Part shown: piece after piece, positions 45,167-56,900 of the stretch
Layout: each line of letters opens with the position of its first letter
How positions within the stretch are numbered: position 1 is the stretch's first letter
Source of the DNA: Chondrus crispus
Lineage: Eukaryota > Rhodophyta > Florideophyceae > Gigartinales > Gigartinaceae
Length of the DNA stretch: 64,000 bases
NCBI RefSeq assembly: GCF_000350225.1
Contig: NW_005179242.1
Location: 32,890-96,889 of the forward strand
Direction of reading: 5' to 3'
Program-made: the position numbers and the translations under genes
The notes under the pieces: model-generated
The model's input: the letters and a program-made list of their open reading frames with translations, nothing else
What the model was told of the DNA's origin: nothing
Database searches by the model: none

Positions 45167-45851
45167 TGTAGTATAACCCCCCCTGGGGCTTTTTAGTTAG
45201 ATTAGATCAACAACGGGATCCAATACTGTAGAGCCCGATGCTCTACAGTACTACGGCGCGTGGCCACGTGTACCCCTCGGGTACAGGGCCCCCGCGTGCA
45301 CACGTGCACACGTGTACCGCGCGGGACGGAAGCTCGCACACACACGTGTACTGTCAGCCACGATGGCTGACAGTATTACAGTACGGTCCGATCTGTACTA
45401 CAGTAGTCCACTACAGTACTTCGGTACTGTATTGTTATAGATTGTTTTGTATATTAAATATGGAGCAGACCGGCGGCGATGGAAGAGGACAAGCACGGAC
45501 TTGTCACCCACTGACCGTCAAGGTCCAACTTCCCGCTTATTCTAAGGTAGCGCTCGCTAACTACCTTAGAGCGGCACGGATCGCGGGTTGAGGACGCGCG
45601 CGGCACGCCCACGAGCCGGCTCCGCCTCCGCCCGTCGGTAGTGGATCGTTACCCAGTACCGCGCCGGGGCGTCGAGGCGTCGAACCGCTTGCGCGTGCCC
45701 GCGTCCTCCCCGTTACCGCTCTACCACGCTACCGGGGCCCGCTGCCCGGTGCCGTTAGCTGGTGTCCCGCTTCACGCCCGTCTTCCCGATCGACAAGGGT
45801 CTCGGTCGAACTGTGCATACACGCCTCTCGCTGGCGGTGTTTATGCTACAT
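45167..45851 (+). repeat. 3' LTR of the gypsy element (685 bp)
   Basis: It starts TGTAGTATAACC and ends GTTTATGCTACA, aligned by eye to the solo LTR at 24023-24660. Both have stem-loops in the first half (CTGTCAGCC...GGCTGACAG; CTACAGTA...TACTGTAG types) and a TATTAAATAT-like promoter candidate near 45450. Confidence 0.85.
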
Positions 45852-46053
45852 GTAGTCCAACTGGAACGGGACATTCATTATGTCTAGTTGATGTGCAGTC
45901 CAAATAGAACAGGACACTCAGAATGACTAGTTCATGGTCAGTCCAACTTGATTTGGGCATTCAGGATGTCTAGTTCACGTGTAGTCTAACTAGACTTAGA
46001 CATCCCTTGTCTGTAGTTCATGCCTAGTCAAACTAGACTTGGACTTTCACAAT
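45852..46053 (+). repeat. tandem repeat of 41-44-bp units, about five copies
   Basis: Units of the form GTAGTCCAACTAGACTTGGACATTC...TGTCTAGTTCATG follow the LTR end directly. Each contains an internal inverted pair (AGTCCAACT / AGTTAGACT type). The first 5 bases after the LTR, TGTAG, could be a target-site duplication or the repeat's own start. Confidence 0.75.
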
Positions 46054-46559
46054 GTAAGTGTAAGTGAATGTCCGACTCTAGTTAGACATTCACTGGACAT
46101 CCAAAAGGTCAAGTTTTTCACGGATAAATACTAGACCCCGGACTAGACTTCTTGGAATGCCGCATTCATTTCCGAAGAGACAGACGACATGGGACTCTCC
46201 ATCAATAAGGGATTCAATTGCGAAGAATTTCTTTACTACTGATACTGAGAGAAAATATAACTCTCTCCGCAAAAACAGGAGTGCGCAAGCCATGCCCGGG
46301 CTATTCTCTAAAGCTCTAACAGAATCTCCCGATTCAGTTCCCGTGCCCGTTCGAATTGCCCTTTCCTGGGCGTTCGAGAAGGGAATAATTGAAAAATAAA
46401 GAACGAACAAATTAGCTTTCCAGTTTGGGCTGCCGCTTTCGTTCAAACTATAGATTTCATAAAATGTTCAAACCTTCAGAGACATTTATACACGAAATTA
46501 TGCTCCAAGCTATACGATAGTGCTATAGAGTCAACAAATTTTACATGGTCCGGAGTCGG
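46054..46559. other. no firm gene; one basic 80-residue frame
   Basis: A plus-strand frame at 46157-46399 (MPHSFPKRQTTWDSP...SWAFEKGIIEK) is basic and unrecognised. It overlaps an equally long antisense frame, so I do not call a gene. Confidence 0.3.
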
Positions 46560-46815
46560 GGCTGGTGCTCAGCCCCACGTCCTTAGGACGCCATCTGAAA
46601 ACATTACACAATCAGCCTTTTCTACAGTAGACGGCCTGACCGCTACTATCATTTGAACAATGGTGCTGCTCAACCCCGCGTCCTTAGGACGCGATCTGAA
46701 AACATTACACAATCAGCCATTACTACAGTATATGGCTTGACCGCTACTATCATTAGAACAATAGTGCTGCTCAGCGCCGCGTCCTTAGGACGCGACCAGA
46801 AAACATTACTCAATC
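46560..46815 (+). repeat. tandem repeat, about 101-bp unit, 2.5 copies
   Basis: TCCTTAGGAC recurs at 46580, 46681 and 46782 within near-identical units (GTGCTGCTCA...GAAAACATTACACAATCAG). Each unit centres on the short palindrome GCGTCCTTAGGACGC. Confidence 0.85.
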
Positions 46816-47460
46816 AGAGTCGTTTTGGGTTTGTTGCGAATGCAATCAGGAGATTTGCGTTCACTCCCATTATTTCTGTCAGCTCTCCAGAATGCTTTCT
46901 GCTTCTCCCTGACTATCTGCAACTAGTTTCCACACGTGTTCTGTCTGTCAAAGTATCCCAACTCATTCACGTATTGTCCGTTGTGAGCACACACGAGTGT
47001 TGCCGACTGACAATCACATGCAATTCTTTACGCACCTGCAATTCTCTTGTCGGAGGACAACAAGTGTTTCTGCGGCGGCGCCATGACCTACTGTCGGAAT
47101 TCATGTTGTAAAATATGAGAGCGGAGCAATGCTTGGAGTGCGCAGTTGCTTTTAATCTTCTTCAGTGTGTCAGCGTAACTAAATTTGGAGCTGATTAGGG
47201 CAACGTTGGAAATGTTTTTCGTTGATATGTTTCTCGTGCGGCAGATATGTTTTCCATATGTCCTGCCAGAGAACACAGCCTCGGCTGGATTTCCGTTTTG
47301 TGAGGTGCTTTTCTGTTGTCTACAAGCGTCAAGGCTGAGACCAACATACCATAGAGTGAGTTGTAGTCCCTGCCTTTCTCTCTTCCGTTTGCAGTTATTC
47401 ATGCTGTTAAGACGTGCTCAGTCCTAGGATGCATATCGAGGATTCCTGGGAGGAACTCAC

Positions 47461-47830
47461 TCATGTGTCGTTCTTGATGTCCATTTTCGTATGGTCTGCA
47501 TTGCGAGATGTATTCAAGATACGCAAGTGTGCAGTTGCCAGGGATTGAATATCTGAAAGTGACCTTTCCTTCTTAATTATTGAAAATGAAAATCGACGAT
47601 GGTATGCCAATCCCTGGAACCCATGTTCTTTAGAGCCGAATATGTATGAAATCATTTTGAATGAAATTTCACTGTCTTCCGCAGTGTTTCGTACTGTGGA
47701 AGGGAAATGTCCCTGAGCTGTACCTGATAAACAGTTGTGCACCAATTGAACTCGATCTGTTTCCGGAATTTCTTGTTGGAACACTGATTCCTCGAATTTT
47801 CTCTTGACGATGTGCAGCGGTCTTCCGGTC
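47461..47830 (-). pseudogene. retrotransposon Gag fragment, frameshifted
   Basis: The minus strand encodes FQQEIPETDRVQLVHNCL, then TAEDSEISFKMISYIFGSKEH and IQSLATAHLRIL, the helical pattern of a Gag capsid-like region. Coding before it (towards 48000) continues in another frame. No pol or LTR is found nearby, so it is an isolated fragment. Its relation to the copia element at 1-4480 is uncertain because only that element's Gag C-terminus is in the window. Confidence 0.5.
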
Positions 47831-47960
47831 CCTGGTGATCCCGAAAAGTCTTTTTCTTTGTGATGAAACCCATTTGCAACACCTTGTCTAACTTTTGTAC
47901 CGGTTTTGCTTCGTCGGGCAAAAGCAATTGAACGAAACCGTTGAATGCACTATTTCCCTT

Positions 47961-49250
47961 CGTTCCGTGCGGTAGTGTTTTGTAGGGTGCCTTGCAGCAC
48001 GGTTCCACAAAGGATTTTCCAGACAGAAGGGAAATCGGTCCGTGCAGTAGTGTTTTGGGGGCCCTGCAGAACGGTTCTGTCAGGCAGGCATATTTTGAAA
48101 TGAGGTGTTTGGGGGCAATTGCGGCGGTATTAGTTTTATGGCCCTATTTTACAGATGAAGTGGGGTGCAAATGTAAAGGGGATGCACTAGTGAATTAGTG
48201 CACGTGGATAAGTACGTAGTAATGAAACGGTGTGAAAACAGAAGCGTTTAGCGGGGTGGAACAGAAGGGTTGGTGAGTTGAACAGAAGGGATAGAAAATT
48301 GAAATTAGAAATATTGCTCGTGCGTCTGCGATGGGGGGGGCAAAAAATCAAAAATAATTTTGTCAGTATGGTAATTTTGTTGTATGTGCGGGGAGTTGGT
48401 GGGTGCGCCAGAGAGGGCGCATGAGGGGTCGACGTTATAATAATGCTTAAAAACAGTTTGGGGGGCGGGAATGTTTGGAAACGAGAAATCGCGCGTAGCG
48501 GGGCCATGGGGGCATGTTCCGCAGGCGGTTCTGTTTTCGCACATACATCCAATTTGATACTTGCAGAAGCATTTTGTATCAGATCCGTTCTGCAATTCTG
48601 ACGGCCAAGAACGCTCCTGGAAGCACACTTTCATGGTGTAATATTCTTAGGCGCTGTCTGGTGTTTCGGAGTTCCACATCGGAAATAAAACCGATGTTCG
48701 ACTTTCGTCGAACGGTAGGGGCCCTTGCAGTGTTGAATTGTTGCGCTGGGTCCTGCTCGTGTTCATCCGCGGAGTCAGCACTTAGAAATTTCTGCGGCCA
48801 GCCACGGGCACACAGTCCACAACAGCAGGGAATCGTATTCAGAGTTCGTAATTGGTCACTGAGCGGGTCGGCGGAGGACGGCTTAGGGAGGAAAGAGTCT
48901 CTTGGTCACTTGGTGTGGCCCAGAGTGGAGGTGACGGTTCAGAGGCGGGTCCGAGGAGACGGCTCGGAGTGCTCGCGAGCAGCTTGGCCAGTTGCGTTCT
49001 GGTCAAGTGCGGAGACGGTGTTCGAAGTTCGTCATTGTCTGCCTTCCCAACAGTGGTTTAGTCGGCCTTTATTTACTGTATTGACACGAAATCATCTACT
49101 AGCCTTCTGGGTTCTATAAACCCATATAACGCATATCAAGGATGCTACTGTAGACTTATGGATAACCAGTGTCCCATAAACGCAGTTATCAAGCAGATGC
49201 GTAGATCGATGAGCGACAGCGTGCAACAGTAGGCACTGATACTGGTTTTC
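47961..49250. other. no gene recognised
   Basis: Only short frames occur. A 28-bp block at 48624-48651 (CACACTTTCATGG-GTAATAT type) matches 17019-17047 at nearly every base. Confidence 0.45.
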
Positions 49251-49256
49251 ACCGGT

Positions 49257-49262
49257 TTTATT
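49257..49262 (-). terminator. AATAAA polyadenylation signal of the secreted peptide gene
   Basis: On the minus strand this hexamer lies about 250 bp after the stop, at the end of the 3' region shared with the copy at 4.9-5.1 kb. Confidence 0.55.
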
Positions 49263-49512
49263 TGTAACTACAAGGGAGGACATCGCGATGCCCACACACA
49301 CTGCCAACTGAAGATAGCCTTCGCCGGTAATTTTGCGGGCAACTACACTTCATGAAAGGGAATTGAAATTGTTTTGCGATGTATTGGCCTTGAGATTGAA
49401 ACAGCTGTCGTCGACTCCCAGACTATCAAAGAATTTGATAATCTTAGTGTGACCACTTGAGTCCAGTCTAACAACTGCACCTCAGGTGGTGCGGGTTGCT
49501 CAGCGAGCAGTC

Positions 49513-49791
49513 CTAATCATCATGAACATTACTGGTGCACCACCATCCGCGCCGTTCAGAAACATGGCAATTACTCCTATAACGATGATCTCTGCATTGA
49601 TCGATAGCAAATCTTCTGCTGCTGGTGAGATCGTCCGGACAATCGTAATGAAATCTTTCTGCAACTTCCATGTCCTCGGCGTCATCTTGTTGAATGGAGA
49701 TGTCTTCCCTGACGCGCTTGTCATTCACAGCAAACGCGACTGTGACCAGGAGGAGGAGGGCCAAGAGAAAACATGTGCGACGATGAAACAT
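49513..49791 (-). CDS. secreted cysteine-rich peptide, 92 residues
   Basis: I chose the Met at 49791 because it places a strong signal peptide first (MFHRRTCFLLALLLLVTVAFA, cut near residue 21). The frame is open 37 codons further up without signal-like sequence. The mature part has an acidic pro-like stretch (residues 24-45) and four Cys: 51, 66, 75 and 85. Cys66 and Cys75 form CRDHRYRSNC. Two disulfides are likely. A TATA box lies 114 bp upstream and AATAAA 250 bp downstream. An inverted, truncated paralogue with a similar 3' region lies at 4.6-5.1 kb. Function unknown; a defence or signalling peptide is possible. Confidence 0.7.
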   Translation of the reverse strand: MFHRRTCFLLALLLLVTVAFAVNDKRVREDISIQQDDAEDMEVAERFHYDCPDDLTSSRRFAIDQCRDHRYRSNCHVSERRGWWCTSNVHDD

Positions 49792-49904
49792 GTTGGAGAG
49801 GTAGACCTGCTTTTTCGGATGATTTGAGGCGTTTTGGTTTGGATTGGAGAAAGGCTTTGTGGTGCGAGGGATGTTGAAGGACAAAGTAACTGGTTCGAAC
49901 ATGT

Positions 49905-49912
49905 CTTATATA
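49905..49912 (-). promoter_or_regulatory. TATA box (TATATAAG) of the secreted peptide gene
   Basis: The minus strand reads TATATAAG about 114-121 bp before the start codon, a suitable place for a core promoter with a leader of roughly 85 nt. Confidence 0.6.
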
Positions 49913-49920
49913 GACGTAGA

Positions 49921-52900
49921 GCTGTCTGTGATGTTCAGGGATGAGACGATTCCAGCTCGTTTGGTTTGCTGAGAAAAAGCCTAGGCTGATACAAGATTAG
50001 GGTTTTATTGCACAGCTGTGAACAACTTGTCAGTGTTCACCAAACGAGACAGTGTTTGAGGGGGGATGTTTGTGATATGGAAAGAATACTTCTTCGAGGC
50101 ATGTTGGAATGGTGGACATTATTTCATCTCCCCCAACTATCATACTATATTCTACAAGCGGAAGAGGCTCCGACTTTCTGGATGATATGCAAAGGTTTGT
50201 TAGAATTGAAAGAGGTAAGTTCCAATCAAATGACGCGTTCTTCTCGTCGGCATTATGGTAGAAGGGGCCCGAACCCCAAAAACGTTTTTGCGGTTGAAAG
50301 GTTGATATGTTTTCTCTGTAGATAATCTGCATTTTCACCGTTTTCTAAAACGTGAAACCCACACTACGGTTTCAAACTCTCGTAATAGGTTAAAGGCAAA
50401 ACCAAATAATGCCCACTACTGGAGTGTAGTGGTTTCCCGAAGCGGTGGCGGTATTGCTGAACAGGATTAAAATACAAAGCATGGTTATATTGGGGAATGA
50501 GGAAGAGAGCTGCAGTTGTGGGCTGAAAGTGGGTAGTGTTGATTTTGAGAGATGGCCAATCATTGTAATATCTGATAACGGTTGTCCAGGACCTCATCCA
50601 AAATGGCACTGGATATTGTGCAGATGCTACCCTAATTCCAAGAAAATAAAACTGCATGACAGTTAGGGTCTATAGAAGGCATATGCAGACCAGAACCAAG
50701 ATCCCAAGAGAAATCGCTTACTCATAGTTGGTTCAAGCATGTATCGATGGTCGATATACAAACGGGGGTGGAGAAGACCCTTCTCCACAAACCAGGACAG
50801 ATTCCAAAGCACGAGAAAGGACCGAAGTACTGTCAACCCTCCAATAAAAGGAAAGTGTTGCTTCGAACAGTAATGATAATGGCAAACGATGCAAATGTAG
50901 AAGAAAAGGAGAGCATTGATAACAATACGATTACATCCGAACCGGTCGGGTCATTCAGCAGGCCCTTGTAGTGATACATCGGTTGCTTTTCAATGGGGAA
51001 ATTGCTCCTTGAAACTATAAGACAACGACTGCTGAAACGGTCAGAAATACTATCTAATTCATCCAACGAACGGAATTGGGAATAGGGTTCAGAAGATGCG
51101 ATGAAGATGCGAAATAGAGGAAGTAGAGTCATTTTATCAGCGAAAAACGAAGCCCGTTATCCGAAAGTACAATATCAATCTACTTATCCCAAACAGCAAG
51201 ATATGCGGACATGAAGGAAGATCGTGTCCTCTCTTGGGACTGACAGGTCGTTCCTCGTTATGATGCGACGCGAAGAAGAACGTATTCGACTCTTGTGCAT
51301 ATAGTGAATACAACAATGCTTCTCATTGTTTGAGAACCGACGGAAATTCCTCAACACATAACAAGCGCTGGCCCTCTCGCCTATTGCCTACTAAAGCAAG
51401 GGCGAGGACAGTGACATTTAGGTGTTGGGGATATAGTGAATTGCCCTCTCACGACCTCGACGCCAGCCCCGATTCGTACCATGGCCCACGGCTAACTCGA
51501 ACAATGTCATGATGAGCGCCAATGAACGGTCATTGCAACTGCTCTTGATCGACAAGATGCAATAATCTGTAATGTACAGACAACGCGGAAGTTATAGAGC
51601 GAGAAGTGACACTAGCCTGCAACCTCTTGCTTTGCTCATTGACGCTATTCCCCAAATATCCATTTGAGATACCCCTGTCCAACTGCCAGGTTGCGTGTCA
51701 GACATCAGATTAGCGCCTGCGCCAGATGTTCCAATTTTGAGACATGCAAATCTCCCAGATACGTGCAAGGAGAAAGCGTTGCAAAGAGGGAGAATACGAT
51801 GCCAAAATCCAAAACTATCCATATCAACGAAGTTTTCTCCCTCAACATTGAGGTCGTTGTCCTGTGCCGAAAAAAGATAGCCTCCCTTGCCAAAGCCCGA
51901 CACCGCAGCACTTTCAAAGGGCCTTCAGCTCAAACCCTTTTGTCGCGATACAAAGAAGCCGTGTCATTAGTAAGGCTAACTTTCTCGGGTGTGTATGAGG
52001 TGAACGCTGGAGAGGGAATAACCCAATGACCAAAGTGGTTTCCTGTAAGTGGTAAATGTGAGCAAAGAGCAGGGATCACAGCGGAGCGCTCGTCCTGCTT
52101 TCGGACAGGAAGATATCCAAACATCTTTTGAAGACTCATTTTCTACGGTTTATGAGATGCAAACACGATCAAAACAATGCAAGGATATGTTTCCCTCTTT
52201 CAGTGGGCGTCAGAGCTGAAAATCAGTGTTGAAGGCAGCTCAACCGCATCATCACACATGCCCCGTGTGGAAACAGAATATAGTGCTTTGCCATCCGACA
52301 GCACGCTATGATCTGCGGCGAGTGGTATTTGCAGTATAGACAGCAGTTGGGGAAAATAGGTTTTTGCTGGAATCGCATGATGCACTGCCATGCATGGTGG
52401 AGGGTGATTTGCGAATTGGGTAACACGGAGGGTTGGTGAGACAGGGACCCAATTTTGGAAGCAGGGCACTCCTAGGTAGGGGGTAATATAGTGCAACAAA
52501 GTAACAGGACGGTAACGAAAGGGGAGGAAGTAGGGACTTTTAAAGAAACATGGGGCAATGAGCAACGGTAGACACACTTTTCGACAGACCCAAGAAGGGA
52601 TTTATCTAGGGTTGATTTCAGAAGAGATTGGAAGTTAGAGAAAGCCCTGATGTCGGTGGCTGTAAAAAAGACTTGTTGTCGATGCCGTATAGAGGCAGGT
52701 ATGCACGAGGTGGGGACTGGGTATTTCGAGACTGGGACATGTCCTTCGGTAACAGTGCGGTATCAGAGATCTACTACCTCTGGCAACAGTGCTTTGATGG
52801 TTTGAATGCGAGCACCGCGGGGTCGTGACATGAAAGGCGGTGTCCCACGTCATACTGTTGTATACGGGAAAGCCTACGCAATTGGCGACGAAGGTGAACG

Positions 52901-53681
52901 TCCCAAGCAGGGCCCTTGATGAGATGTTCCACAGATGAGTAGAACAACAGAAGATGATTGGTCTCAAGCACACGCGGATGTGAGAGGAATATGACAGTTT
53001 TCACAGCAAAAGAAGACCATAAAAAAGAATCTGAGGAAATGTGGTGATGGTTCACGAAAGCGATTCATGCCATCCTAAAAACGGATACAACCGTGGCTAC
53101 ACATGCAGATGCGGTCAAAATGCCACTCTGCAACTAGCAGGTTGTAACCCTCCAAAATATCATCCCTCTTTCATTCTATCTCTCCCCTTACGGCACAGTG
53201 CAATTACAACGTTGACACCCATATCAGCAACTTTCAGTAAAGCACAACTTGTGCAGGTATAGTGACATTCTACCGTCGGGTAGAAAGGGTAGAATGGCTT
53301 TCATAAATAAATTGTTGTGGGGGGGGTGCCCCGGTTGATAGCCAACGAAATGGCGGGGGCCCCACCCCTTCGTTTGCAGCTCATTTGGAGGGGGGTGCCC
53401 CACTTTGGCCCAAAAAATAAGGTCACGAAGGGCGCTGGTCGCCCATTGGTTGCAAATGCTTTACTCCTATTGGCTACAATACCGACACGCGTCACGGCGT
53501 AGGGAACACAGCAAGGCCCCCAGAATGACCCTGTTTACGGGGGTACCTGCTGCACACGCCCACCAACCAAGGAAACGACCAAAACAGGGTCGCAATTAAG
53601 GGTTCGTGTTGGAACCAAACAAAAACTTGAAACACGGTCAACATGGGAATAAACAAGCATTACACGTGTGCATAACTAGGA
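49921..53681. other. AT-rich stretch without a confident gene
   Basis: Many short frames on both strands have no motif. Near 53041-53140 a small piece reads SCHPKNGYNRGYTCRCGQNATLQLAGC-like residues; an isolated cysteine-rich exon is possible but unsupported. At 53310-53420 there are GGGGGGTGCCCC-type repeats. Confidence 0.4.
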
Positions 53682-53690
53682 ATAAAATAA

Positions 53691-53797
53691 GAGTTAATGC
53701 TGCGTTTAGTGGGGCGATCGTGGTCTTTTTTGTGGCAAAAAGGGGGTGAAATGGCTTTTCTTGTAGTGTTGAGGGGGTGACGCGGTCAAATTTGCTG
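53691..53797 (+). repeat. left terminal inverted repeat of the MULE
   Basis: It begins GAGTTAATGCTGCGTTTAGT and continues through GGGCGATCGTGGTC, TGTGGCAAAAAGGGGGTG and GTAGTGTTGAGGGGGTGA, mirrored at 59412-59518 with few differences. Confidence 0.85.
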
Positions 53798-53987
53798 AAG
53801 CACCCATCCGATTGAGAAATATTTGTAGGGATCGTATGGGTGACGTCTTCGACATGGGGGTGACAGAAAAGAATTTGGTTGTTCTTGAGGGGCGACAGAA
53901 TCTGAACAAAGTGGACGGTGCTATAAATTGTACTAAATGACAGGCGAAATCGGATACTAAGGCGTTACTAAAAGAGCGGCTACTGGG

Positions 53988-56900
53988 CTACTCTGCGGTA
54001 TCCCCATACAGCTGTTTCAGAGAGCAATCCTTCACTGTGTGATCTGCCATCCGACACAAAGAGCAGGAGTACACACGCTTCTTCTTCGCAGCAGGGCCTT
54101 TTTCGTACCAGGTTTTTCTTCGCCTACCAGCCCTCCTAACCGGACGACCCCGTGGCGGCGGTAAAGCTTTTGGAATTTGCAGGTTCTCTTTCGTAGCAAC
54201 GAGCTTCTTCGCATTGAATAAAATGTCGTCGACCCTTGCTTGTGAAGGAAGACTATACTCCATATTGGCGTACTGCATAACCCAGGCAGATGTTAGATGA
54301 CGCGCTTCAATAAACCGATAGAGATTGCTTGGTCCATACTTTTCGAGAAGAACAGAGACGCCATGCCAACAGGGGAATCCAGACCCATTTGTAGAGTAAG
54401 CGCAGCAAGAAGGGGGGGTTTGGGTATTATTGCTAAGCCTTACAAGCCGCAAAACGGTTCCATTTTGCTGACTAGCGACGGTGGCTTCCATTTGCGACGT
54501 ACCATCCAGAAAACGCACAGAAGACCGATATACGTGAGCTCTCTGAATTAGGTATGCGAGATGGTTCTGTGTGCGAGGAGGGACGGGAGATGTACAAGAC
54601 AGGGCACTGTCCTGGCGACGCAAAAAATTTGTTCTCTGCAGAAGCACGACCCTTGAAAGCATCTTCTGAGGCTCCACGGAACGAATATTATTCCTAAGAT
54701 CAGCTGACATCTGGCTTTCAGCCCCCTGTGAAGTTGTGATAAGGTCTTCTAAGCTGGAAAATGCCCTGTACACTTCAGAATCTTCGAATCTATCCAGATA
54801 GGCCTTTTGTGTCGCAGAAAAATCTGCTTTCAGAGCGTATACCTGTTCTCGAGACGGAGCATATACTGCTCGTTCATACAACCGTATTCCAACGCCCTTG
54901 TTAGATCCTAATCGCGCGGACATGTTTTTTTTAACATGGAGAGGATCCAGGAATAGCGATGCATTGGTCATGACGTCCCGGTAGGCTGCGTCGATGGACT
55001 TCTCCTGATCGACAATTGTCACCCTCCCATTAATGTCAAATCCCGGAATTTCCTTACATGCCCGAAAGACCTTTCCCCAGGACTCTTTGTTCTCAGGGCC
55101 CACGAAGTGCGCAAAGACCAAAGGACAGAGCTGATGATTTGCATCGTACCCGATTACCTGAAAAGTAGACCCATACGACTGCATTCCTACCCCTTCGCAG
55201 TGTGCGGCATCCGCACTGGCCGTTCGTCGACCATGTTGGCAGTAACTCTGCGCGGAAGAAGGAACAAACAGCAATCCGCTGTAATAGCGACCGTCGCCTA
55301 TATCAGATACTTCCACATCTGCGGCATTAAAGGAAGCATCCTTCGGTAAATCGTTTGCCTTCTTGCACTGCTCGAATATATGACGAGCCGCCTTAATCCG
55401 TTGTTCCCTCATCTCCGCTGCACAGCAAGTAAAAATTTCTACCTTATGCCCCACCCCTCTGAGCGCATCTGCGTAACCTTCCAATGCGGCCATGTCTACG
55501 GCGCGCGAAATGGTGAAATGACGGAGCAACTCTGTCCGAATACTTTGATAATGACTATATGGAGGCTGACGCAAATACAGGCGCTTCGCTCGAACAACGG
55601 AAGCGATTGTTTTGCAAGGCACATTCGGATCGCCTTGCACGTGTTCTAAAATTGCTCGGGCAATCTGATGTGGGGTATATGCAGGGGCACAAGAAGACGA
55701 TCTTGACGCAATTTTCATTGGACTGTCCGCGACATGTTGCCCGAAGCACTCATTGAGGTGGTCTTGGTACTTGTTCAGTTTCCAAAAACCGGTCCTCGGT
55801 TGCCAATCGAAAACAAAAGTCGCATGGCACCCATCTGTGCGGCACTTCATGCGCACTTTCACAGTATTCTGCATAATGTTAACTCCCCGTTGCACCCCGA
55901 GGTTCGCAGTGTGTGCTCTAATCAGCTGCTCACATCTCCACCGGCCCTTCAAGGCGATCCCCACTTTCGGTTTAACGTCCACAATTGGACGGGGCTTCCA
56001 TGTCATGGCAGGCAATCGATCTGCTCGCAGTGCATCTTTCGCACGATTCATGGTTCGTAGCTTCGATTGGCGCTTCTGTAGCGTTCGACGGGTTTTCTTG
56101 TCGATATCATCCGGAATAGGATCGGCAGCGCGCTCTTCAACATCCTCTTCCTCTTCCTCACATTCGATTGCAATGTAATTCTTCGGGTCGAAGTCCTCGT
56201 CCGACGTAACGTCTTCTTCGGAATCAATTTCCAAGCACTCGGCCACCTCTCTGTCTTCCTCAAAATTCCTTCCTGCCTCACTCCCAAGATCATCTCCTTC
56301 ATCTTCAAATTGTACTCCGTCGATGCATTCTTCCATTCTCTCCACGTCTGCGAACACCCCTGAATTTTCGCCATCCTTGCTGACATTTTCCTCGTCCATT
56401 TTGTCCGCGCTGCTCTCGCGAGAAGGATCGTCTGCTGTGCTGCGAAATCGGCAGAAAAGACGACGGGATGGTGGTGGAGTTATACATTTCTCTACCTCGT
56501 CCACATCATCGTTACGTTCACCGTTGGACATGCTATCTTCATCCTCTCCATCCTTGTCAGTACCATCATTTTCAAGCACCGCCCGCAAGTGAGAAGCCAT
56601 TTCTCTCTCTGTTCTCTCCCTTTTCTCTCCGTCCCTTTCCTTCTGCAGCTGCGCAGCCCTTGCTCTTTCTTCCCTCTCCTTTTGCAGTTGGGCGGCCCTA
56701 GCTGCCTCTTCTCTCTCTTTTTGCAATTGCTTCCAGGCTCTCGCCTGCCTCTCCCGTAGAGCGTCTTCCTCGCTGTCACTGCAAACGTCTGACGCGCCCT
56801 TCGAAGCCTTCTCGTGCTCTTCATTGTTCGAGCATTCTCTTTGGCGTTGAGTCTCCCTGACATTGTCTTGTTTCTCTTGCGCAGCGCGTTCCATTTTGTC

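Larger units (their letters stand above)
32966..45851 (+). mobile_element. Ty3/gypsy chromodomain retrotransposon, decayed, 5' LTR not found
   Basis: Gag with a CCHC knuckle, retropepsin, RT, RNase H, then integrase with C-terminal chromodomain give the gypsy (chromovirus-like) order. A 3' LTR at 45167-45851 follows a polypurine tract. No matching 5' LTR is visible near 32-33 kb, so the left end is truncated or rearranged. The element carries three in-frame stops in pol, a one-base shift in integrase, a solo LTR inserted in integrase and an extra 4 kb before the 3' LTR. It cannot move itself. Confidence 0.8.
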
